Shown: in pieces, positions 7,786-16,407 of the stretch
Layout of the letters: the number at the start of each line of letters is the position of its first letter
How positions within the stretch are numbered: position 1 is the stretch's first letter
Assembly (NCBI RefSeq): GCF_030064165.1
Contig: NZ_CP125947.1
Location: 2,356,001 to 2,420,000 of the forward strand
Direction of reading: 5' to 3'
Length of the DNA: 64,000 nucleotides
Origin: Comamonas resistens
GTDB lineage: Bacteria > Pseudomonadota > Gammaproteobacteria > Burkholderiales > Burkholderiaceae_C
The notes under the pieces: model-generated
What the model saw: only the letters and a program-made list of their open reading frames with translations
Databases searched by the model: none
Told to the model about the DNA's origin: nothing
Program-made: the position numbers and the translations under genes

Positions 7786-9366
7786 ATGACCGATCAGGCA
7801 AAGTTCTCTCTCAACGACGACAGCGTCGTCGTGATCGTGGGCTCGGGCGCGGGCGGAGGCACACTGGCCAACGAACTGGCGCAGCGCGGCGTCAAGTGCG
7901 TGGTTCTGGAGGCGGGCAAGCACTACACGCAGGCCGACTTCGAGAACGACGAATGGGCGATGTTCAACAAGATCTCGTGGCTGGACAAGCGCGTCTCGGC
8001 CGGCGGCTGGCACCACACACAGACCTATCCGAACCTGCCGGCCTGGATCGTCAAGGGCGTGGGCGGCTCCACGGTGCACTGGTCCGGCGTGGCCCTGCGT
8101 TTCCAGGAGCATGACTTCCACACCAGGACCACCTACGGTGCTATCGACGGGGCCAACGTGCTTGACTGGCCGATCACGCTGGCCGAGCTGTCGCCGTACT
8201 ACGAGCTGGCGGAGAAGAAGATGGGCGTGGCCGGCACCAAGGCCAGCGGCCTGCCGCCCATGCCGCCGAACAACCACTACAAGGTGATCGATGCCGGTGC
8301 CCGCAAGGTGGGTTACAAGAACATCGTGCGTCCGGCCGCATCGAACAGCCAGGTCTATGACGGGCGGCCCGCCTGCCAGCAGATCGGCTTTTGCATGCAG
8401 GGCTGCAAGATCGGCGCCAAGTGGTCCACCCTCTACACCGAGGTGCCGCGCGCCCAGGCCACGGGCAAGGTCGAGCTGCGGCCCGAGTCCATGGTGCTGC
8501 AGATCCAGCACGACAAGCAGGGCCGCGCCAACGGCGTGCTCTACGTGGACGGCAAGGGCCGCAAGCAGCTGCAGAAGGCGCGCGTGGTCTGCGTGGCGGG
8601 CAACTCCATCGAGTCGCCGCGGCTGCTGTTGAATTCGGCCTCCAGCATGTTCACCAACGGCCTGGCCAACTCCTCGGGCCAGGTGGGCAGGAACTACATG
8701 AACCACGCCACGGCCGCGGCCGTGGCCATCCACAAGAAGCCGGTCTACATGTACCGCGGTTTCGACATCGCGGCCGTGGTGGCCGACGAGGTGCCTCTGG
8801 ACACCAGGCGCGGCTTTGTCGGCGGCTACTACCTCGAGGGGCTGGCCATCCACCTGCCGTACACGGCGGCGTTCATGAAGCCCGGCGGCTGGGGCCGCGA
8901 CTTCACCTCGGCCATGGAGATGTACGACCATATGAGCTGCGTCTGGGTCTGCGGCGAGGACCTGGCGCGCGAGCAGAACTCCATCATGCTGCACCCCACG
9001 GAAAAGGACCAGTACGGCCTGCCCGTGCCCATCGTGACCAAGACCTACCACGCCAACGACGACAGGATCACCGCCCACGGCCTGGTGCAATGGCGCAAGC
9101 TGTCCGAAGCCGTGGGCGCCACGCGGGTGATCGACATGCCGGCCTATCCGGCCAGCCACAACATGGGCACCAACCGCATGAGCGCCAAGGCCAGCGACGG
9201 CGTGGTCAACAAGTGGGGCCAGGCGCACGATGTGAAGAATCTCTTCATCTCGGACGGCAGCCAGTTCACCTCCAGCTCGGCGGCCAACCCCACGCTGACC
9301 ATCGTGGCGCTGGCGATCCGGCAGGCCGAGTACATCGCCGGGGCCATGCAGCGGCGGGAGCTGTAA
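7786..9366 (+). CDS. GMC family FAD-dependent oxidoreductase, large subunit
   Basis: A 526-aa glucose-methanol-choline oxidoreductase. Residues 14-27 (VVVIVGSGAGGGTL) are the ADP-binding Rossmann motif; GVGGSTVHWSG is the GMC FAD signature. Near the C-terminus the catalytic His458 (PASHNMGTNRMS) and Asn501 (SSAANPTLTIVALA) are present. It has no signal of its own and should be co-exported by the Tat small subunit encoded 31 bp upstream. Start chosen at 7786 because of AAGGAGAC. Such enzymes oxidise alcohols or sugars and feed electrons to a cytochrome or quinone. In this cluster an alcohol such as a butanediol is a reasonable guess only. Confidence 0.85.
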   Translation: MTDQAKFSLNDDSVVVIVGSGAGGGTLANELAQRGVKCVVLEAGKHYTQADFENDEWAMFNKISWLDKRVSAGGWHHTQTYPNLPAWIVKGVGGSTVHWSGVALRFQEHDFHTRTTYGAIDGANVLDWPITLAELSPYYELAEKKMGVAGTKASGLPPMPPNNHYKVIDAGARKVGYKNIVRPAASNSQVYDGRPACQQIGFCMQGCKIGAKWSTLYTEVPRAQATGKVELRPESMVLQIQHDKQGRANGVLYVDGKGRKQLQKARVVCVAGNSIESPRLLLNSASSMFTNGLANSSGQVGRNYMNHATAAAVAIHKKPVYMYRGFDIAAVVADEVPLDTRRGFVGGYYLEGLAIHLPYTAAFMKPGGWGRDFTSAMEMYDHMSCVWVCGEDLAREQNSIMLHPTEKDQYGLPVPIVTKTYHANDDRITAHGLVQWRKLSEAVGATRVIDMPAYPASHNMGTNRMSAKASDGVVNKWGQAHDVKNLFISDGSQFTSSSAANPTLTIVALAIRQAEYIAGAMQRREL

Positions 9367-9379
9367 GCGGAGGCCGGGC

Positions 9380-10252
9380 ATGGAGCTGTCATGCCGTAAC
9401 TACCCCGGCGCCGGCCATGCGGCCGGAACCGGGGCGCCGCTGGTGCTGCTGCACGGCCTGTTCGGCAGCGCCGCGCAGTGGCACCACATCGCGGCGCCGC
9501 TGTCGGCCCGTACGCGCGTGCTGGCGGTGGACCTGCGCAACCACGGCCTGTCGCCGCATGCCGACGCCATGGACTACGAAAGCATGGCCGAGGACCTGCG
9601 CGAACTGCTCGACGCCCAGGGCATTGCACGGGCCCGCATCGCCGGCCACAGCATGGGCGGCAAGGTGGCCATGGCCTTTGCGCTGCGGTACCCCGGGCGC
9701 ACCGAGGCGCTGGCCGTGCTCGACATCGCCCCGGCCCGCTACCATGACCATTTCTCGGCCCTGGTCTGCGCCGCGCTGCGGCTGGACCTGGGCGCCGCCC
9801 GTTCGCGGGAAGAGGCCGACCGGCAGCTCGAGCGCTTCGTGCCTTCGGCCCGGCTGCGGGCCATGCTGCTGCAAAACCTGGTCTGGCGGGACGGGCGTCT
9901 GGCCTGGCGCATCCACTGGCTGGGCATAGGCGGCTCCATGCCGCAGCTGCTGGGTTTCCCTGCCGGGCTGCAGCGCGCGCCGAGCGCCATCGACGCGCTG
10001 TTCGTGCGCGGCGGGGCCTCGGACTATGTGCTGCCGCGCCACGAAGATACGATCCAGCGGCTGTTTCCACACTCGCGCATCGTGGAGCTGCCGGACGCCG
10101 GCCACTGGCTGCATGCCGACCAACCCACCGCGCTGGTGCAGTTGTTGGGCGAGTGGATGGCAGCGCCGGCCGCCGCCGAGTTGCCAACGTGCCTCAGCCC
10201 AGGTGCAGCCGGTTGGCCACCGCGGCATGCCGCAGCACCGCTTCGACCATGA
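9380..10252 (+). CDS. Alpha/beta hydrolase, YbfF/ABHD11-like
   Basis: A 290-aa serine hydrolase. The oxyanion segment LVLLHGLFGSAAQWH, nucleophile elbow GHSMGGKVAM and late His in DAGHWLHADQP give a complete triad pattern; LDIAPARY after strand 6 is typical of the YbfF/ABHD11 branch. The last 20 residues (after about LLGEWM) run into the convergent acoX 3' end and are probably a read-through tail. It starts 13 bp after the GMC gene. In some aco operons the E2 itself carries an alpha/beta-hydrolase domain, and mammalian ABHD11 protects lipoylation of an E2, so a lipoyl-related role is plausible but unproven. Confidence 0.8.
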   Translation: MELSCRNYPGAGHAAGTGAPLVLLHGLFGSAAQWHHIAAPLSARTRVLAVDLRNHGLSPHADAMDYESMAEDLRELLDAQGIARARIAGHSMGGKVAMAFALRYPGRTEALAVLDIAPARYHDHFSALVCAALRLDLGAARSREEADRQLERFVPSARLRAMLLQNLVWRDGRLAWRIHWLGIGGSMPQLLGFPAGLQRAPSAIDALFVRGGASDYVLPRHEDTIQRLFPHSRIVELPDAGHWLHADQPTALVQLLGEWMAAPAAAELPTCLSPGAAGWPPRHAAAPLRP

Positions 10253-11213
10253 CGGTGCGCGGGCCTTTGCCGTCCAGCGTCACCGTCAGCGGCGCATGGG
10301 CGGCGATCTCGATGCTGCGCTCGCCATCGAGCGCCAAGGTTCCCCGGGTGGCCGCGATGGCCACCGGCGCGCCGGGCTGCAGGCGGGCCAGGCTGCCCAC
10401 GCCCACCTCGGCCACCATGCCCGGCATCAGCGAGGCGTGCACGGAGCAAGGCGCGCCGGGCGCCATGCGCAGGTGCAGGCCATGGGTGCAGTCGCGGCCG
10501 GTGGGCTCCAGCAGCGCGGCGATGGATGCCAGCCCGATCACACCGGGCTCGCAGAAGCTCACGAACAGCTCCTGCAGGTCCTGGGCGCAGTCCACCGCGC
10601 CGGCGCCCGTGGCGTCCTGCCGCGAGACGGCGACATCGACCAGCGCCATGTCCTCCAGCCCCGGGCCGCGCACCAGCAGCCGTTTGTTGCGCCGCACGCC
10701 CACGTCCTCGCACACGCGGCCCGTCGCTACCAGCGCCGCCGCCATGCCGGCCAGCGTGGCATCGAAGCGCTCGGGAAAGGCGTTGTTCGTGCCGGTCGAG
10801 AGCGTGGCCAGCGGCACCTCGCCGCAGCCCCGGGCCACGGCCCGGTGCGTGCCGTCGCCACCCAGCACGGCGATGGCGCTCATGCCGCGTTCGGCCATCA
10901 GCGCGGCGGCGAGCGTGCTGTCCCGGGCGCTGTCGGTCAAGGCCATTTCCAGCAGCCGCACTTCGGGCATGCTGGGCTGGCGCAGGCGTGCCTGCTGCGC
11001 GCGCGTTTGCACTTCGCGCGCCAGGCCCGAGGTGTCGGGCATCAGCCAGGCCTCCTGGATGCCCAGCGCACCGGCCGAGGACAGCAGCCGCAGCACGGCA
11101 TTGATCTTCTCGGCTATGGAAAAGGTGCTGCCCCAGGAGAACAGCCGCCGCAGGTCGCGGCCCGAGGAGGGGTTGGCAATGATGCCGAGGCAGGCGGCTG
11201 GAGTCGGATTCAT
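10194..11213 (-). CDS. acoX: AcoX, NAD-kinase-fold protein of acetoin clusters
   Basis: A 339-aa ATP-NAD kinase/diacylglycerol-kinase-fold protein. The nucleotide motif VLGGDGTHRAV (Gly118-Thr122) and the LSTGTNNAFP segment (the second phosphate-binding motif) are intact; N-terminal IIANPSSGRD is the family opening. AcoX is found next to acetoin dehydrogenase genes in many bacteria, but its reaction is not established. Here it is on the opposite strand, divergent from acoR (193 bp between starts) and overlapping the hydrolase 3' end by 59 bp, so it is not in the sigma-54 operon. Confidence 0.85.
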   Translation of the reverse strand: MNPTPAACLGIIANPSSGRDLRRLFSWGSTFSIAEKINAVLRLLSSAGALGIQEAWLMPDTSGLAREVQTRAQQARLRQPSMPEVRLLEMALTDSARDSTLAAALMAERGMSAIAVLGGDGTHRAVARGCGEVPLATLSTGTNNAFPERFDATLAGMAAALVATGRVCEDVGVRRNKRLLVRGPGLEDMALVDVAVSRQDATGAGAVDCAQDLQELFVSFCEPGVIGLASIAALLEPTGRDCTHGLHLRMAPGAPCSVHASLMPGMVAEVGVGSLARLQPGAPVAIAATRGTLALDGERSIEIAAHAPLTVTLDGKGPRTVMVEAVLRHAAVANRLHLG

Positions 11214-11406
11214 CGTATGCGGGCCGTTGTGTGGGATGGTGAAGGGTGGAACCCAGGCCTGCTTCTCAATGCAAGAACAATGCCAGCTTCACGCATGCCG
11301 GCGGCGAAGCAGGCGATTATCATGGCCGGTGTGAGGCGGCAGCCTCCATCCCATGGCAAGCGCGACCCGCTCGACATCTGAAAGAGTGCGGCGACAGGAG
11401 ACGACA

Positions 11407-13365
11407 ATGCAGTGGATGGCATCGAACATGCCCGCAGAGGCAGGCGGGCCGGCAGGCCCGGGGACGGATTTCTCGATGATTGAGCGCTCGCGCCAGCGCT
11501 CGTTCGAGTTGTATCGCCTCGATCCCGGGCGCGGCGAGCCGCCGCGCGTGCTGACCACCAGCGCTCTCAAGAACCATCGCGAGCCCATGGAGCGCTTCAT
11601 GCGCATCGCGCGCAGCGGCATGGAGGTGTTGTTCGGCCAGATCCGTGAGGCCGGCTATGTGGTGCTGCTGACCGACACCCATGGCGTGGCGGTGGACTTC
11701 ATCAACAACCCCTTGTTCGATCAGGACTGGCGCCGCGCCGGCCTGTGGCTGGGCAGTTGCTGGACTGAAGAGAAGGAGGGCACTTGCGCGGTGGCGCTGG
11801 CCAATCTGGAGCAGCGGGCCATCACCGTGCATCACGAGGAGCATTTCCGCGCTCCGAACAAGAAGCTGACCTGCAGCGCCGTACCGATTTTCGGGACCGA
11901 CGGACGCATGCTGGCCGTGCTCGATGCCTCGGCCATCGAGTCGCCCGACGACAAGCGCAGCCAGCATCTGGTGCTGCAGATGGTGCGGTCCGCGGCGCGC
12001 ATGGCCGAGGATGCGAATTTCCTGCATGAGTTCGAACACCACTCTGTGCTCCGGCTCGCGCGACGGCGCGATTTTCTCGAAGTCTCGGCCGACGGCATGG
12101 TCGCGCTCGACGAGGCCGGGCGCATCGTGGCCATCAGCCAGTCGCTGCGCGAGCAGGGTGCGCTGCTGCCCGCCCTGGGCCATTGCATCGAGGAGGTGTT
12201 CGACCTGCGGTTCGAGCAGGTGATGCAGGCCGCACACCAGGGCGGCTATCCGCTGACCACGCGCCATCTGGCCACGGGAACGCAGTGCTTTGCATTGGTG
12301 CGGCCGCCGCGGCGCAGGCCGTCGGCGCCAGCGGCACCTTCGGCGGCCGCGCGGCGCGAGGTTCCGCCCGAGGCCGGTGCCGATGCGCTGCAGGTCATTG
12401 CCGGGCTGGACCCGCAGATGCAGACCAATGCCCAGCAGGCTCTGCGTGTGCTTGACAAGGGCTTGGCCATCCTGCTGCATGGCGAATCGGGTTCGGGCAA
12501 GGAGGCTTTTGCGAAAGCCATGCACGAGGCCAGCGCACGCCGTGCCCAGCCCTTCGTGGCCGTGAACTGCGCGGCGATTCCCGAGACCCTGATCGAGAGC
12601 GAGCTGTTCGGCTACCGCGAAGGGGCCTTCACCGGCGCCCGCTCCAAGGGCGCGCGCGGCAAGATCGCCCAGGCCCATGGCGGCACGTTGTTCCTCGACG
12701 AGATCGGCGATATGCCGCAGGCCATGCAGACGCGGCTGCTGCGCGTGCTGGCCGAGCGCGAAGTCACCCCGCTGGGCTCGGAGAAGCCCATCGCCGTCGA
12801 TGTGCAACTGATCTGCGCCACGCACCGCGACCTGCGCGAGATGGTGGCCCAGGGCCAGTTCCGGCTCGACCTGTACTACCGCCTCAACAGCGTGACGCTG
12901 GAGCTGCCGGCGCTGCGCGACCGCGCCGACAAGAACGCGCTGATTGACAGCCTGCTGCGCGAGGACGGTCGGCAGCTCTACAGCCGTGCCGTGGCCATCA
13001 CCGCGGCCGCGCGCGACCTGCTGCTGCGCCATGACTGGCCTGGCAATATCCGGCAGCTCAAGAACGTGCTGCGCACGGCCATGGCGCTCAGCGGGGGCGA
13101 AGCCATTGCTCCCGAACATCTGCCGGCAGAAGTCCACGGCGGCCAGCCGCCTGTGCTGCCGCCCGAGCGCATGCTGTCCCTGGGCAGCATGCAAGAGGTC
13201 ATGGTGGCGCAGGTGCATGACGAGCGCACGGCTTTGCTGCAGGCGCTGAAGACGCATCACTGGAATGTGACCGAGGCCGCGCGCAGCCTGGGGCTGAGCC
13301 GGGCCACGGTGTATCGGCATATGCAGAGATGGGAGATCGTCAGCCCCAACCGGCTGGGTGATTGA
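11407..13365 (+). CDS. acoR: Sigma-54-dependent activator AcoR
   Basis: A 652-aa enhancer-binding protein. A GAF-type sensory region lies at about residues 60-175. The AAA+ domain has Walker A HGESGSGKEAFAK (about 358-370), ELFGYREGAFTGAR with an intact GAFTGA sigma-54 contact loop (406-411) and Walker B GGTLFLDEIGDMP. The C-terminus NVTEAARSLGLSRATVYRHM is a Fis-type helix-turn-helix in 20 residues. The domain order GAF-AAA-HTH is that of AcoR, which activates acetoin catabolism genes. The ATG at 11407 follows CAGGAGACGACA; an upstream in-frame ATG at 11353 has no ribosome-binding site. It presumably acts on the -24/-12 promoter at 3225. Confidence 0.9.
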   Translation: MQWMASNMPAEAGGPAGPGTDFSMIERSRQRSFELYRLDPGRGEPPRVLTTSALKNHREPMERFMRIARSGMEVLFGQIREAGYVVLLTDTHGVAVDFINNPLFDQDWRRAGLWLGSCWTEEKEGTCAVALANLEQRAITVHHEEHFRAPNKKLTCSAVPIFGTDGRMLAVLDASAIESPDDKRSQHLVLQMVRSAARMAEDANFLHEFEHHSVLRLARRRDFLEVSADGMVALDEAGRIVAISQSLREQGALLPALGHCIEEVFDLRFEQVMQAAHQGGYPLTTRHLATGTQCFALVRPPRRRPSAPAAPSAAARREVPPEAGADALQVIAGLDPQMQTNAQQALRVLDKGLAILLHGESGSGKEAFAKAMHEASARRAQPFVAVNCAAIPETLIESELFGYREGAFTGARSKGARGKIAQAHGGTLFLDEIGDMPQAMQTRLLRVLAEREVTPLGSEKPIAVDVQLICATHRDLREMVAQGQFRLDLYYRLNSVTLELPALRDRADKNALIDSLLREDGRQLYSRAVAITAAARDLLLRHDWPGNIRQLKNVLRTAMALSGGEAIAPEHLPAEVHGGQPPVLPPERMLSLGSMQEVMVAQVHDERTALLQALKTHHWNVTEAARSLGLSRATVYRHMQRWEIVSPNRLGD

Positions 13366-13501
13366 GCAAGCTCTTCCATCGGTGCCAGCTCCGGCACCTA
13401 GGCTTGTACCTAGACCAATCGGACTAAGGTGTACAGCCAGTAAGTAAAGTCAACCATCGCTGATAGCCTGCGCCTGCCAATGATCCACGGAGGGTGGATA
13501 C

Positions 13502-14440
13502 ATGGCCTTTACTCATAAAGGAGCAGGCATGAAGGGTGTGACAGGAGTGGTTTCATTCGCGGAGATCGATGGCAACATGGACAGGCGCAGGGTCTTGCGC
13601 CTGGGGCTGCTGGGACTGGTATCCACGGGTGCTGGCGGGCTGTTGGCCGCCTGCGGTGGCGGCGATGGCATGGAGCCGAAAGCGGCCACGCCCAGGTTGT
13701 CGTCCATGCTCAACTTCCGCGACGTGGCCGGGGTGGACGATGCATCGGTCTACCGCAACGCTGCCGGGCAGCCACTGAAACGCGGTGTGTTCTATCGCTC
13801 CAATGCGGTAGTGCCCAATGCGGCCGATGCAGTGACGCTGGGCAACCTGGGTATTAGCACGGCCTACGATCTGCGCACCACGAACGAGGCGGCCAAGGAC
13901 CCGGACCGCTTGCCGCCGGGGATCCGCTATGTGTATATGAACATCTTCGGCACGGCCGACCCGGTGTTTTCGCCCATTCATACGCCCAAGGAGGCCGAGA
14001 CCGCGATGGAGGAGATGGGCCGCGTGATGGTACGCGACGCCGGCATGCGCGCTCGCATGGCGCAGTTGCTCAGGACCATGGCCTCCACGGCCGATGCGCA
14101 ACTGTTTCACTGCACCGCCGGCAAGGACCGCACGGGCTGGGTGACGGCGCTGCTGCACACCATTGCCGGCGTACCACGCGAAACCATTCTGAAGGACTAC
14201 CTGCTCACCAACACCTACACCGAGGCCTGGATGCAGGCCACCTACCAGCAGATGATGGCGCACAACGGCAAGGATGCGGCCGATCTCTACTGGCCCCTGC
14301 TGGGCGTGCAGCGCAGCTACCTGGAGGCGGAGTTCGACGAGGCGGAGCGTGGCTTCGGCTCGATGGAGCGTTACCTGACCGAGGGGCTGGGCCTGAGTGC
14401 GGATGAGCTCGCACAGCTGCGCGGCAAGCTGCTGGGCTGA
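13502..14440 (+). CDS. Exported/lipoprotein tyrosine phosphatase
   Basis: A protein of up to 312 aa with the Cys-x5-Arg phosphatase loop HCTAGKDRTGW and the upstream NFRDVAG and YDLRTTNEAA segments of the Y_phosphatase3/LipA-type family, which dephosphorylate phosphotyrosine or phosphoinositides. The N-terminal MDRRRVLRLGLLGLV...GLLAAC is a Tat-like signal ending in a lipobox (LAAC), so the mature enzyme should be a membrane-anchored lipoprotein. Three starts are possible: 13502 (GGAGG upstream), 13529 (AAAGGAG upstream) and 13577 (directly before MDRRR, the most natural signal peptide start but with weak SD). Solitary gene. Confidence 0.82.
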   Translation: MAFTHKGAGMKGVTGVVSFAEIDGNMDRRRVLRLGLLGLVSTGAGGLLAACGGGDGMEPKAATPRLSSMLNFRDVAGVDDASVYRNAAGQPLKRGVFYRSNAVVPNAADAVTLGNLGISTAYDLRTTNEAAKDPDRLPPGIRYVYMNIFGTADPVFSPIHTPKEAETAMEEMGRVMVRDAGMRARMAQLLRTMASTADAQLFHCTAGKDRTGWVTALLHTIAGVPRETILKDYLLTNTYTEAWMQATYQQMMAHNGKDAADLYWPLLGVQRSYLEAEFDEAERGFGSMERYLTEGLGLSADELAQLRGKLLG

Positions 14441-14461
14441 GGCGGCTGCTCTCGATTGAGG

Positions 14462-14537
14462 AGCTGCCAGCGCTTGATATATCTGGATTTCAGATATGAA
14501 TCCATCAAATATATACAACTGCCAAGCGCTGGCAGCT
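14462..14537. repeat. AGC palindromic repeat, long-loop copy
   Basis: AGCTGCCAGCGCTTG (14462-14476) is the exact inverse of 14523-14537. The 46-base interior contains its own palindrome (ATATCTG-GATTT-CAGATAT). This is one of about ten related elements in the window. Confidence 0.8.
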
Positions 14538-14550
14538 ATCAAAAAAGAAA

Positions 14551-14567
14551 GTCCGCCAGCGGCGGAC
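14551..14567. terminator. Bidirectional terminator between phosphatase and ABC operon
   Basis: GTCCGCC (14551-14557), loop AGC, GGCGGAC (14561-14567). Toward the right it is followed by CTTTTGT; on the minus strand it is followed by TTTCTTTTTT, so it ends the ABC transporter operon well and the phosphatase gene less so. Confidence 0.75.
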
Positions 14568-14591
14568 CTTTTGTAGGGATCGGGCCGGGTT

Positions 14592-15386
14592 TCAGCTCAG
14601 CAGCAGTGCATCGTCGGCCAGCTTTTCGCCGCGCACCTTCTCGAACATATGCAGCAGGTCGGGCACGTCCATCTTGGCGCGCTCTTCGCCGCTGACGTCC
14701 AGTACCACCTGGCCCTGATGCAGCATCACGGTACGTGTGCCCACGTCCAGCGCCTGGCGCATGCTGTGCGTGACCATCATGGTGGTCAGCTTGGCTTCAT
14801 CGACGATGCGGGCCGTCAGCTGCAGCACAAAGTCTGCGGTGCGCGGGTCCAGGGCGGCGGTGTGCTCGTCCAGCAGCAGGATGCGCGAGGGCTGCAGCGC
14901 TGCCATCAGCAGGCTCACGGCCTGGCGCTGGCCGCCAGAGAGCAGGCCGATGCGGTCGGTCAATCGGTTTTCCAGGCCCAGGCCCAGCGTGGCCAGACGT
15001 TCGCGGTACAGATCGCGGTTGGAGGCCTTCACGGCCTTCGAGAGGCCGCGGAAGTTGCCGCGCTCGTGCGCCAGCGCCATGTTCTCCTCGATGGACAGGT
15101 CTTCGCAGGTGCCTGCCATGGGGTCCTGGAACACGCGGGCGACCTGCTTGGAGCGCTCCCAGACGGGCATGCGTGTCATGTCGGTGCCAGCGATCTCGAT
15201 CTTGCCCTTGTCCACGCTCTGGTCGCCAGAGACGCAGTTGAGGAAGGTGGATTTGCCGGCGCCGTTGGAGCCGATGACGGTGACGAACTGACCGTCGGGT
15301 ATGGCCAGCGAGAGGCCGCGCAGCGCGCGTGTCTCGATGGGCGTGCCGGGGTTGAAGGTCAGTTCCAGGTTTTGTGCGTTCAGCAT
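14592..15386 (-). CDS. ABC transporter ATP-binding protein (ABC_sub_bind-type importer)
   Basis: A 264-aa ATPase that energises import. Walker A is VIGSNGAGKSTFLN (residues 38-51), the signature is LLSGGQRQAVSL and Walker B is RILLLDEHTAALDP, followed by the switch His in MMVTHSM. It is the last gene of a binding-protein/permease/ATPase operon on the minus strand. The whole set resembles the family predicted to carry aromatic amino acids (TrpXYZ-like) or related small solutes; the substrate is not determined here. Confidence 0.85.
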   Translation of the reverse strand: MLNAQNLELTFNPGTPIETRALRGLSLAIPDGQFVTVIGSNGAGKSTFLNCVSGDQSVDKGKIEIAGTDMTRMPVWERSKQVARVFQDPMAGTCEDLSIEENMALAHERGNFRGLSKAVKASNRDLYRERLATLGLGLENRLTDRIGLLSGGQRQAVSLLMAALQPSRILLLDEHTAALDPRTADFVLQLTARIVDEAKLTTMMVTHSMRQALDVGTRTVMLHQGQVVLDVSGEERAKMDVPDLLHMFEKVRGEKLADDALLLS

Positions 15387-15407
15387 GGTGTTCTCCGCAT
15401 TTCTTTC

Positions 15408-16292
15408 TTATTTGCGCTTGCCGAGCTTTTTCTTGATTTGCGGAATCACCAGGGCGATGGTCACCAGCACGGCAGTCACCAGGTTCAAGTCCTGTGCCTT
15501 GAGTCCGATGGCATCGATATTCAGGGCCGCGGCAATGAAGAAGCGATAGACCACGGCGCCCAGCACCACGGCCAGCGTGGCCCAGATGATCCGGCGCGAG
15601 GGCAGGATGGTCTCGCCCACGATCACGGCAGCCAGGCCGATGACGATGGTGCCGATGCCCATGGAAATGTCGGAGCCGCCCTGGGTCTGCACGAACAGTG
15701 CGCCGGCCAGGCCGACCAGGCCGTTGGAAATCGCCATGCCCAGCAAAATCATGGCGCCGGTGTTCACGCCCTGGGCGCGGGCCATGCGGGCGTTGGAGCC
15801 CGTGGAGCGGATGGCCAGACCGCGCTCGGTGGCGAAGAACCAGTCCAGCGCCAGCTTGGCCACGATGACAAAGCCCAGCATGATGATGGGGCGCATCACA
15901 TAGTCGGGAACGCTGTCGGGCTGCAGCATGGTGAACAGCGTGGGGTCATTGATCAGCGGCACATTGGGGCCACCCATGATGCGCAGATTGACCGAGTACA
16001 GGCCGATCATCATCAGGATGGAGGCCAGCAGGTCCATGATCTTCAGCCGCACATTGAGCCAGCCGGTGATGAGGCCGGCAACGGCGCCAGCCGCTGTGCC
16101 GGCCAGCGTGGCCAGCCAGGGGTTGGTGCCCGTGGAAATCAGAACAGCGCAGACGGCTCCCCCCAATGGAAAGCTGCCGTCGACCGTGAGGTCGGGAAAG
16201 CGCAGCAAGCGAAAAGAGATGAAGACGCCCAGCGCCACCAGGCTGAAGATCAGGCCAATTTCAATGGCACCGAGTACGGAAAATAAAGACAT
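15408..16292 (-). CDS. ABC transporter permease (branched-chain/ribose-type fold)
   Basis: A 294-aa inner-membrane protein of the BPD_transp_2 type with about eight to nine hydrophobic segments, beginning IEIGLIFSLVALGVFISFRL and including a long periplasmic stretch around FTMLQPDSVPDY. It carries the EAA-like coupling region near STGSNARMARAQGVN. Upstream, a strong terminator separates it from the binding-protein gene, so it is probably made at lower levels than the binding protein. It ends 21 bp before the ATPase start. Confidence 0.85.
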   Translation of the reverse strand: MSLFSVLGAIEIGLIFSLVALGVFISFRLLRFPDLTVDGSFPLGGAVCAVLISTGTNPWLATLAGTAAGAVAGLITGWLNVRLKIMDLLASILMMIGLYSVNLRIMGGPNVPLINDPTLFTMLQPDSVPDYVMRPIIMLGFVIVAKLALDWFFATERGLAIRSTGSNARMARAQGVNTGAMILLGMAISNGLVGLAGALFVQTQGGSDISMGIGTIVIGLAAVIVGETILPSRRIIWATLAVVLGAVVYRFFIAAALNIDAIGLKAQDLNLVTAVLVTIALVIPQIKKKLGKRK

Positions 16293-16321
16293 AGAGAGAG
16301 CGACAGGCGCGGCAAACGTCT

Positions 16322-16360
16322 AAAAAAATCGGCAGGGCCATGTTGCCACGGCACCTGCCG
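16322..16360 (-). terminator. Internal terminator/attenuator between binding protein and permease genes
   Basis: On the minus strand CGGCAGG, GCCGTG, loop GCAA, CATGGC, CCTGCCG form a 13-bp stem with one bulged base, followed by ATTTTTTT (plus-strand A tract 16322-16328). It is a full intrinsic terminator signature placed inside the operon, likely giving partial read-through. Confidence 0.8.
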
Positions 16361-16407
16361 CTGTGCTGGCGCTGCAGGCGGGGCTGCAGCACTAGCCACA
16401 GACAGGG

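Noticed and set aside
14649..16286. 545-aa plus-strand frame opposite the ABC transporter genes
   Set aside because: His/Gln/Asp-rich shadow of the ATPase and permease genes; no domain pattern, and the minus-strand genes have all motifs.
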